Source of the DNA: Anniella stebbinsi
Taxonomy: Eukaryota > Chordata > Lepidosauria > Squamata > Anniellidae
DNA length: 64,000 nt
Direction of reading: 5' to 3'
Assembly (NCBI GenBank): GCA_029215795.1
Contig: JARDYH010000003.1
Span: 262,417,562-262,481,561 of the forward strand
Each line of letters starts with the position of its first letter. Within the stretch, counting starts at the first letter, position 1. Shown here piece after piece: positions 11,308 through 20,300 of this stretch. Under the pieces are notes generated by a model. That model worked only from the letters and a program-made list of their open reading frames with translations. It ran no database searches and was not told where the DNA came from. Both the position numbers and the translations under genes were made by a program.

Positions 11308-11375
11308 TCAACCTAGTATCCTCTAGATGAATTGGACTACAACTCCTATCCCCCAACCAGCATGGCCAATGCGTT
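11308..11375. repeat. Dispersed 'cagcatggccaatg' repeat fragment
   Basis: 'gactacaactcctatccccc' and 'aaccagcatggccaatgc' recur in diverged form near 32545, 37870, 40980, 53510 and 60150, so this is an interspersed repeat. I cannot place its class. Confidence 0.5.
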
Positions 11376-11674
11376 GGAGCTGTTGTGAGGTGCTAGAATG
11401 GATCACAGCACATCAGACGACAGTAGAGAGACCATATCTGAAACGTGCCCCATGGAAAAACAGACAAACTCCTACCTCCCTATAAGTAGAAAACTAACAT
11501 ACAGGGAGTGGGATGGGTGACAATCTCTCTATTTCATGCACTTTGCTGGATTCCTTTCTTTTTTTTATGAGGGGGGTGGTAGCATTCAAAAGTGGTATTC
11601 CCCCATGTGCAGTCCAAAGACCTACAGTCTATTCTGCCATCTCATTCTTGTGGATATGTTGAGAGAAGGGACCA

Positions 11675-11775
11675 CAGCTCAGTGGTAAGAGCACGTGTTC
11701 TTCATATACATATCTCAGCTTCAATCCCTGCCATCTTCCCAGTTAGACGGCAGCAATTCATTCTATGTGGGGCTG
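11675..11775 (+). mobile_element. tRNA-like SINE head
   Basis: 'cacagctcagtggtaagagc' is an A box-like start, and 'gcttcaatccctgccatctt' contains a B-box-like TTCAATCC. The rest of the SINE is missing; an L2 fragment follows from about 11880. Confidence 0.55.
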
Positions 11776-11879
11776 CCGTTGAATACGATTCGGAAGTTGC
11801 AGCTAGCATAAAATGCAGCAGCTAGACTAGACTGCTGACTGGAACATCAAGTAAAGTCCATATAACCCCACTCTTAAAG

Positions 11880-12390
11880 GAATTGCACTGGCTGCCTATA
11901 CACTTCTGGTCGGAATACAAGGTGTTGGCATGGACATTTAAAGCCCTAAATGGCTTTGGACCTCAATATTTGAAGAAGCGCATCTCCCTATATGCCTGCC
12001 CAATATTTGAGATCTATTGGAGGAACCCTCCTCTGCATCCCACCAGTACCAGACATACATTATGATGGGACATGGGAGAGGGCCTTCTCTGTTGTGGCAC
12101 CCCAGTTGTGGAATGCCTTAGAGGCCCGACTGGTGCAGATGCTGGCTTCACTTCAGTGCCAAGTTAAAACGTGGCTTTTTATCAAAGCCTTTGAAGGCTA
12201 AATTTGCCTACAGCTGCACTTAGTCTAATTGTTCTTTTGTTTTACATTTTTACTGGTATTAGCTTGTTAACGATTTAATACGTTTTATCTTTGCAAATTG
12301 TTTATTGTTTTACACCGTCTGAATTGATTTTATCTGTAGACCACCCTGAGATCCCAATGATATAGGGCAGGATACAAATGGTTTAATCAT
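11880..12390 (+). mobile_element. L2 LINE, 3' end of ORF2 plus tail
   Basis: The translation shows LHWLPIHFW, TFKALNGFGPQYLKK and a GTWERAFSVVAPQLWNAL-type segment, the same L2 carboxy-terminal region as at 2690-3000 but more diverged. The tail runs to 'gtagaccaccctgagatccc' and ends in (ATC)n at about 12380-12400. It lies in the same orientation as the other L2 copies. Confidence 0.75.
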
Positions 12391-12792
12391 CATCATCATC
12401 AGTTAAGAATAACACCTGAAAGAGCTCCTGAAATTCAACATACACCATGCTGGGTTAGATGGACATGTTTAGATGGGAACAAAAGTCCTACAACTCCCAT
12501 CATGGCTGGATGGGGAATGCTGGGAGTCGTAGGGCTATTTCCCATCAAAACATGCCTAGGATTGTTCCCTCACATGTTCCTTCATCACCTTTGTCCTCTT
12601 TGCCCCTCTCACACACTCTCATCAGCACTTCCTGGTTCTTGGGAAACCGTGTCAGAAGTGAGATTTTAAACCATGGACGTCATGATTTTCAGCACAATCT
12701 CTTGGTTGTTATGCTACTCTTGTTAACTACTGCTACTCAGTGCATTCTGGGAAGCCAAAAGACCACTGCCAGTTTGCCTCTTAAGAGAAAGT

Positions 12793-13323
12793 GGCTCAGT
12801 TCAGGCAACACATTTCTCAACAGTGGTTTTAAAACTCCACCGTGGAGTTTTTACAACACCATTGAGAAATGTGTTGTCTGGAGGGAAAACTCCACCCCAC
12901 GGTGGAGTTTTTTCAGAAAACACTCCACGCTGAATGTCCACGCTGTGCAGAAGAGAGTTCCTGCACAACCGTTGCATTGCGTGTTGTGCGGAGGGCTCCG
13001 TGGAGTTTCCTGTTGCATTGAGTGGACTTTTCCCACTGGGTACAGAGTTCTCTGGTGAAAGGAAGGACTGCCGCTCTAGGAGAGCCGCTGGGATTGTTAT
13101 TTTGCAGCAATGGCTGATGGGATACCATCAGGAGGACAGGTGGAGGAGAGAAGGTGGAGGAATTGCCAATCAAACACTGCGTTGACTTTTACTCAACTTC
13201 ACAGAGACCACATTCACCCAACGTTGGAGTTGGAACATGTTGTGTGGCGAGTACCCCTTACAAACTCAACCGTTGAGCGGAGTTTTCACACTGCATAAAG
13301 AAATGTGTTGGGTGAATTGAGCC
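12793..13323. mobile_element. Non-autonomous DNA transposon, family A copy 1
   Basis: Inverted ends are visible: GGCTCAGTTCAGGCAACACA at the left matches the complement of the right end (GGCTCAATTCACCCAACACA). Possible 3-bp flanks AGT occur on both sides. A nested palindrome occupies 12802-12880. A second, shorter copy lies at about 50911-51308, sharing 'gtgccgctctaggagagccg'-type internal sequence and 'ttgacttttactcaact'. No transposase frame is visible. Confidence 0.65.
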
Positions 13324-13983
13324 AGTGTACCCATCATTCTGTCCCTTCCCAATCTACATTTGCAAAGCATTTCCTACCAGGTGATGTCCGCCACATTTGG
13401 GATCTCCAATATGGTGCCCTTGAGCACCGCTATGCCTACGGACACCTCTCTTGGTTTTCATTTTATATTTTTAAAAATTATTATTTTTGAAACTGGGAAG
13501 CTGACATGCCACAAAGTGCCAGCCTCCAGGGTCATCTTTATTTCCCAGAAAGCCTCTGGGCCCCATGTGACATTCTTGGCCAAGTTATTTATCTATAAGC
13601 CTCATCAGTTTGCCATCTGTGAAATGGGTGTTATAGCAGAAAACTGTGGATTCAAAAGAATGGTTTTGTGTTTTGGAGTTTTGCCCCCATCTCTGCCTGG
13701 TACTGAGGTACTTGGACAAGTTACTTTTCTTTTAGCCTTCTGGCAAATTGATGTATTTTGTGTTTGGACACGCCTACCCTGACAGCCATTTTGTGAGAGT
13801 GCCCACAACACTATCTCAGAATTCCCCATCAATTCAAAAGGGGTGGTAACTCCTGGTGTAGAGTTTGATTTTCTGGGCCCTTCTGAACTCCAATACTGGA
13901 GAAAAGAGTACACCCCAAGAATACAGAAGCTGGCTTCTTTGTGTTATTGTACTGTTTTCAAACAAGACTCCATATTTCCTTAC

Positions 13984-14189
13984 CTGCACGAATTAAGAGC
14001 TTCAGACACTCGCTTGCATTGTGAAATGCTGCTTCATGGATTGGCATCCAACTTCTGTTATCAGGAACATCGACACTGTATCCCCGCTTGATTAGCTTTT
14101 TCAGAAGTTTGGCATTGCCTTCTCTAACTGCAAGCCCAACAGCTGAGCATCTGTCAGAATAGGCTTCTGTAAAATCCATTCCAACAGAC
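13984..14189 (-). CDS. ASB3: ASB3 exon 2, contains the start codon
   Basis: The start codon is at 14179-14177. The exon encodes the first 65 residues of ASB3, opening [12 protein letters not shown] and continuing into the first ankyrin repeat with [11 protein letters not shown] and [10 protein letters not shown]. This matches my recollection of the mammalian amino terminus at most positions, which fixes the start. The acceptor is AG at 14191-14190, leaving 10 nt of 5' untranslated sequence in the exon, and the donor is GTAAG from 13983 (phase 1). ASB proteins bind substrate through ankyrin repeats and Elongin B/C-Cullin5 through a carboxy-terminal SOCS box, which lies outside this window. An in-frame ATG 45 nt upstream lies in the intron and is not used. 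Confidence 0.92.
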
Positions 14190-14611
14190 CTAGCAAAAGA
14201 TGGAGGGAAAAAACAAAAATACACATCCTTTGAACTTATTGCAGATCAGTAAGTCAAGAATATGTTATCTCAGCAAAGATAATAATATTCAGTGGGGTAT
14301 AAATCTGCTCAGTCACACTTATCTGATGGGAGCCTACTTCATAAATTAATTTGAAGAACATATTCTCAGATATGTGTAATGAAGATATTGCTTTGTGTCT
14401 CATTGACATTTGAAGTCTTACTTTAAACTGCTTTGATGTTTGAAAACTGTCACTGACAGACCATGCCCTGGATAAAAAAAAGATGTAAAATTCTACAATT
14501 ATCCCTGACAAATTAAAATGTTTGAAGACTTAACAGCTTGATCTAGCCACATTTACTCAGAAATAAGTTTCTTTGATTTCAGAGGGCTCTACTTCCAGAT
14601 AAGCATACTTT

Positions 14612-14702
14612 AGGCTGTAATCCTATACCCACTTACCCAAGAGTAAGCTTCACTGAACTCAAAGTGACTGAATTCTGAGTAGACAGGTATAGGATTGTGT
14701 TC
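14612..14702. mobile_element. Short palindromic MITE ('aatcctatac' ends)
   Basis: The left end 'ctgtaatcctatacccactt' and the complement of the right end 'agacaggtataggattgtgt' are inverted repeats. The middle carries 'gagtaagcttcactgaactc'. Diverged relatives occur at about 15985-16070, 26870-26940, 28170-28215, 30530-30610 and 30680-30730. Confidence 0.6.
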
Positions 14703-14824
14703 TTCAGATAGTAGGGGTGAGAATATTTTTATTTCACACAGCTAAGTTTAGGTATTTAACTGACCAAATACAGATCAAAATAATTTGTATTTAAAATCCG
14801 TATTAATTTCTGCATGGCTGCTCG

Positions 14825-14985
14825 GTTTTATCCTGGTTGTGCTTTTATAATGTATTTTATATTATGTTTTTATACTGTTGTTTGTGTTATATTTTGAATA
14901 GTTTTTTATGGTTTTAATTTTTGTAAACTGCCCAGAAAGCTTCGGCTATTGGGTAGTATAGAAATGCAGTAAATAAATATTTATA
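14825..14985 (+). mobile_element. L2 LINE tail
   Basis: 'aactgcccagaaagcttcgg' and 'ctattgggtagtatagaaat' end in 'gcagtaaataaatatttata', the shared L2 3' end. Confidence 0.75.
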
Positions 14986-15458
14986 CCAGTTTAGCATATT
15001 ATATAAAAAATAACGTGTTAATTAACAAAACCTGTGACATAGTGATTTAATGTCAGGATCTTCTACTGCACTTATAGTATGATGATATTTAATACTATAC
15101 TGTTCACTAAAAAATACAGCATGATCACTATCAACAAAGTTGGAAGCTTGAAACAGACTGGTGACGGAGTAAGTTGCAATCTCAGTTGTCACGATTTTAA
15201 CACGCTGATAGCATCTACACATTTTGTGCTGTGTTTGTTTGTTTTTAAACCACTTCTCTTTCATTCGCTGCTGCCAACTGTTTCACATAGTGCTGTGCCA
15301 AAATTTTCACCATTGTTTTTTTTTTCAACCATTCACTAGAGGCAAAAAGAAAAAAAACGGTATTTTTTTTCTTTAGCAAGGTGGAGAATTTCTGAGAAAT
15401 TCTCTGTGATAGGGCGGTTTAATGCTTACAGTATGAGGAGCTGTTAAAGGACAGACAA

Positions 15459-15590
15459 GGGCCAGATTGACACCAAGCAGGATATAACAACACTTTGAAA
15501 ATGTGTTGAAAACTGTATATGGAGTCTGTCCTGGGCCCCAACAGTTGTCACTACTGTTATAAACCATTTTAAAGCAGTAGTGTAGATCCC
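15459..15590 (-). mobile_element. MITE family B, copy 1
   Basis: Read on the minus strand it starts GGGATCTACACTACTGCTTT and ends TGGTGTCAATCTGGCCC, an imperfect inverted repeat. A second copy in the opposite orientation is at 44914-45042, sharing 'caacagttgtcactactg'-type internal sequence. Confidence 0.65.
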
Positions 15591-16604
15591 ACCAAGGTGT
15601 GTGGGTTTGTGCTCTTCGTTTAAGCCGTTTAACCAGCAATCCCAAACCTCCAGGTCATCAGCAATTGTTATGGGCATATGCACTTTCTTCATGAGGCCTT
15701 TCCAGAAGGAGGTGGGGCTTTGGGAAACTGCCTAATGTGTGCCTGAAAAGATGATTTTTTTTGTTTAAGCAACTCCTTTAAATAAACAAAAACCCTTTGG
15801 AAAAATGTCCATGCCACTCTTCCAACAGCAACAGGGTGAGGGTGGGCAGAATAGTCCATTGTGCCCTCTTTCTTCTATGAGTAAACTAAACTTAAGACAG
15901 GGAGGGCAGGCAGACGTTCCAGGTAAATGCATTGAAATTTGGGGATGGTAAAGTTAAGGTTGCTACCCTAAGCAGACTGACAGTATGCTCCTTTGCAAGC
16001 CCACTCCGAAGCCCCACTGAGTTCAATGGCACTTACTCCCAGGAAAGTGAACTGACGCCGGATCCTAAACACTCTAAGGACTAGAGCAGTAAAGCACCAC
16101 AGCTTGTTGAAAGAAACAAGATCTCTATGCCTTTTTTTTTAAAAGGAAGTTCTTGCGAAAGTACATACACCTTTAGACAGAAAAAAAAATCCTACAATAA
16201 CCAGTATTCCCCAGCCAGACATGGGAGTTGTAGGCCTTTGTAATTTAGTTTTTGGTCTAAAGTGTGTAAAGGATTGCGCCCTAGCCTATTTGCCAACTGA
16301 TGATGATGATGATGATGAAAGGTTCTCAGCTTGTGCAGTTTGACATTTTAAACTCGCTCAAACCGTAGCAGCAGCATCCCTAAAGGAATAGAAGGGAGTT
16401 GGCTTCTGCTGCCCCGAGAGCCTCATCACCAGCTGGGCAGTCATTTGGGGTGGGGGGTATAGGGTCCTAGACTTTGGCCCCAAGATCCGGGCCTAGCTGC
16501 ACCGCGCTCACCAAGAAGGAGCGTGCAAGCGAAAGGGTGAGGCAGGTGGCAGAGCAGCTGCCTGGGCTTGCTCTCAGGCTTTTCTGCCTCTGCCAAGAGA
16601 AGGC

Positions 16605-16640
<36 letters not shown>
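16605..16640. repeat. (GCTT)9 microsatellite
   Basis: Nine perfect GCTT units in the CHAC2 promoter region. Confidence 0.97.
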
Positions 16641-16884
16641 CCCCCACCTACGCGTCCCCGCATCAGAAGAGGTACCATAGCTAGGGAGGTGGCATCCTGC
16701 CCTGGCTCACCTTGCCAGCCTTTGCTACAAGGGAACAGGTGGCGAAGCGCGGACTGCTCGATCACCTCTTCTCCAAGGCAACAGCAGCCGCTTTTCCTTC
16801 TAAATAAAAGCAGCAGGAGGAAAACAGAGAGAAGGAGCAGCCACGTGAAGCCCAGCGCCCCCCACACCAGTCTTGGCACAGCAA

Positions 16885-16905
16885 GGGATGCTGGGAGCTG
16901 TAGTT
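16885..16905 (-). promoter_or_regulatory. ZNF143/THAP11-like site 1
   Basis: On the minus strand the sequence is AACTACAGCTCCCAGCATCC, close to the known ACTACAATTCCCAGAATGC motif. Diverged repeats with 'ctacaactcccatcatg' exist elsewhere in this window, so the match may in principle be repeat-derived, but it lies in a CpG-rich promoter. Confidence 0.5.
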
Positions 16906-17051
16906 CGAGCCGGGTGTAGGGCGAGAAGCCAGCATCGTCGATGACCTAGCCCTCCCCTGCTGCTAGGGGCGATGGCAGGAGGAGGAGCCCGACGCAGCTC
17001 CGGGAGAGCAGGTGCCGGGGCCAGAGACTCTCTCTGCTTCGGCCGCCGTGC

Positions 17052-17071
17052 ACTACAAGCCCCAGCGTGCC
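17052..17071 (+). promoter_or_regulatory. ZNF143/THAP11-like site 2
   Basis: ACTACAAGCCCCAGCGTGCC on the plus strand, 118 bp upstream of the conserved CHAC2 start codon and facing the opposite way to site 1. Confidence 0.5.
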
Positions 17072-17188
17072 TTGCTGAGCGAGAGAGCTGGAGGGGCGAG
17101 CATGGAGCGCTCCAACAGCCCCCAGGGCAGCCCCCTCCAGCCTCGCTGTTCCCGGGAGAGCGGAGCAGAGAGCGACGGGGCGAGAAGC

Positions 17189-17323
17189 ATGTGGGTGTTT
17201 GGCTACGGCTCCCTCATCTGGAAGGTGGATTTCCCGTATGAGGACAAGATGGTCGGATACATCACGGGGTACAGCCGGCGGTTCTGGCAAGGCAGCACGG
17301 ACCACCGCGGAGTGCCGGGCAAG
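17189..17323 (+). CDS. CHAC2: CHAC2 coding exon 1
   Basis: 45 codons from [11 protein letters not shown] to GVPGK, ending at donor GTGAGC. The start codon at 17189 corresponds to the conserved family start and has A at -3. An in-frame ATG 87 nt upstream (17102) with A at -3 and G at +4 is open to this one, so an extended form is possible (see findings). Confidence 0.95.
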
Positions 17324-20300
17324 GTGAGCGGCGAGGGAGCAGGCGGGGAGGCGCCGGTCTGTCTCATCGTTCGCCTTTAGGGAGAAGGGCCCAGATCCAG
17401 CGAGCGCTGGCGGGATGGAATGGGGATGGAAGGCAAAGGACTGTGAAGGGACCGGGGAGGGGGTGTTTCTGTGTGGCCGGCAAAAATGGCACCATCAGCC
17501 ATCCCGTTGCAGAGATGCCCCCCGCCAGATCGATGCATGAACATGCCACTGCCAAGGCGGGTCTCATAGGGTGTCTGCCCCATATAAGCGGAGCCCCAGA
17601 ATCCAGGCGCGCTTTCACACGCACAGCCCCGGCGCTTATCATTGCACGAGTAATGCAGGAGGACACACGCGCACATCGTCGGGTAGGCTATGCAACTGTT
17701 CACTTCCCTGTCTTAACTATGCACACGCATACGGCTTTTTCAGTCTCCAAATCCGAGCAATAAACACTAAATGCAGTTATCCATGCAATAACCGCTGCAA
17801 GATGCCCGCAGCACTTCCTTTAAATTCAGCCTGCCAAGATTCAGTTCTGAACCGGAACAAGAGGACAGTAGATGCCGTACAGTAATTGGAGGAGGAAGAA
17901 AAACTCATTTTAGTATGCCGGCAAAGATCCCAAGCTAGTTCTTCCTTGCGTGTCTTCAGTTCACTGCAGTACGCTGGTTAACTCTTATGTAAGCTACACA
18001 CCCGTGGCCACTAATGCCAGGCATTGGACAGGGCAACACTACTTCTTGGAGAAATTTTCATTTTGGGTTTTGATAAATAAAAAAGTGTAACCTTTAGAAA
18101 CCTCACTGCACAAAGACAGAGAACTAGTATTTTAAGCAACAGACTAGGTTAGAAACCTCCCTAAGAATGATAGCTTTCCAATGATAGCTTTCCAGCTGTA
18201 GGGAGTTTTGGGAAGTTTTTCTCTCCCCCACCCCCCACCCCCCATTGCTGTTTAAGCAATTTTTCTTATTAACTGGCATTGTTCAAGATTGAGGCTATCC
18301 CATATTTAGGAAGGCATGAAAGGTAGGGAGTTACCAAGCCCCCAAAATACGTTAGTACAAATACATCAATAGATCTTATAGCAACCTCTTTTTAGTAGCA
18401 TCTTGTCTTGAATGTAAATCAGGAAAAAGGGGAGGGAAGTCTTCACCTTTTAATCTGGGCCTATTTCTTAGGTCCCCAACCTGTCATTTCTGTTTCAAAT
18501 AACGTTATAGATTCACAGCCCAATCTGACACCTATTGACACAGAAGTTGCACTAAGTACACTAGGACATTCCATGATAAATAGATTGAAGATTAACGCGA
18601 CAGGGATACTGTTAAAAAAAACTATTGAAAAGGCTGACTTCCTCACGGTGTGTGCTAATACTGAGAAGCTGATCTACACATCTGGAAGAATCACAGGGTA
18701 CACTAATGTGAGGAAAAAGTGCAACTTTTGATTGCCCTCACACACTCATCAAAAACTCCCTACGAGAAAACTACCATCTTAGGGAGGTTTCTTCCCTAGG
18801 TTACTGCCTAAAATACTAGTTTTCTATCTTTGTGCAGGGATGTTTTGACATGGAGAAGTGGAGGCTGGTGGCTCCGATGTCAGTGCTTCACTTTGGATAG
18901 CTCCTGTAGAGTTCTGACTGAAACCCGAGTGGACTCAGTGCCCCACTGACATTGGAGTCACCAGCCCCTCCACTGCATGCAACATCCCACCCACCAGCTT
19001 CCTAAAATGGTACGATCACAGAAAGGCCATCCCAAGCAATTCTTCGGAACATCCAGCTCAGTCCTTAGTCATTGATCCATGCTTCCTAGTGTATGATATG
19101 GACTTGCATATGGAACTGCAAGCTCCTCCCTGGCTATACATCCCCACCACCATATCAAAACAAGTGACATAAGTAGGTATATGGGTTTCCCTTGTTGTTG
19201 AAGTTTGTTTGGGACCAACAGAACAATTCTACAACTCTTTCCCCCGAAGTTCTCTCTTCAAGACCCTCACAGTACATCCTGTTCTCTTGCTTTCCCACTC
19301 TTCTGCCTGGGATAATGTTGCTTTGGTTTTCATTTCAGGTAGGGGCATTGAATTCTTGAGCGGGCATGATATCTCCTGTCCTCAGATTGTATTTTACCTG
19401 CAGGGACCACTGGCTCGAATAGCTGAACTAATTTACGTGATAATATAAATGCAATTATTAATACAGTAACTCGTGCAGTATTATATGCCAAGAATATATT
19501 TTTAGTATTTAACATTAATATAATTTTATTAATAATGCTGAACCAACTACAAATCAATTTCATTTGGGGATCCCAATTTCTAGTATTGAGAGAAAAAAAA
19601 AATATACTCTTTTACACACTCTTCATACGCTTCGATCATATCTTCCTCCCCGCAACCCATATTTTTTCCCTAAATATAAACCCCAACTCCTTTAACCTTT
19701 CTTCATAGGGAATAAAAGCCCCATGATCATGTTAGATCGCAATTCTATGCACACTTACTTGAGCATTTCTGTAAACATACACTCACACCACGTGTTGCTC
19801 TTTTCTGTATCTTCTGCAATTTGATGATACCAATTTTGAGACGGTACTAATAGAATTGTGGCTGTATCACTCAAGATTTGTAACACAGCATTGTGATATT
19901 TGTGGTTTCATTTTCAGTCCTTTTCCTAATAATTCCTTACACCAAATCTGCCTTTTCACTACTATGGCATGGTGCTGATATTTGCAATGAACTTTCTAAT
20001 ATGCCCCCAAGGTCTTTCTTGGATAGTGGTATATGTGACTAGGATTTGTTGCATCTGTGTGTGTCACTTTACTGTCTTTTATATTGGTTATTTGCCAATG
20101 CGTTGCCCATTCACCCATTTTTATTTTTAGAGATCCTTTTAGAGCTCTTCACAATGTGCTTGGGATTTCACCATCCTGAATAATTTAGAGGTGTTTGCTA
20201 ATTTGACAACCTCACTCCAGATCACAACAAGTTTCTCAGAAGAGCTTCAAAGAGCGTTTTTTTTTCAGTCTAACTAACATTGGTCCTATGAAAGCATCTT

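Larger units (their letters stand above)
14190..16400. other. ASB3 intron 1, CHAC2-upstream flank
   Basis: No coding exon is seen. Contents are the palindromic 'aatcctatac' MITE at 14612-14702, an L2 tail at 14825-14985, the MITE family B copy at 15459-15590, another member of the 'ccactgagttcaatgg' family at about 15985-16070, and (GAT)n at about 16299-16317. The remainder is AT-rich and unclassified. Confidence 0.55.
16410..17188 (+). promoter_or_regulatory. CHAC2: CHAC2 GC-rich promoter and 5' untranslated region
   Basis: The base composition changes sharply from AT-rich intron to GC- and CpG-rich sequence immediately before the CHAC2 start codon, as expected for a CpG-island promoter. 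It contains nine GCTT units at 16605-16640 and two elements resembling the ZNF143/THAP11 motif (ACTACA...CCCAG) at 16885-16905 and 17052-17071, in opposite orientation. There is no clear TATA box. The transcription start is not determinable from sequence alone. Confidence 0.65.
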
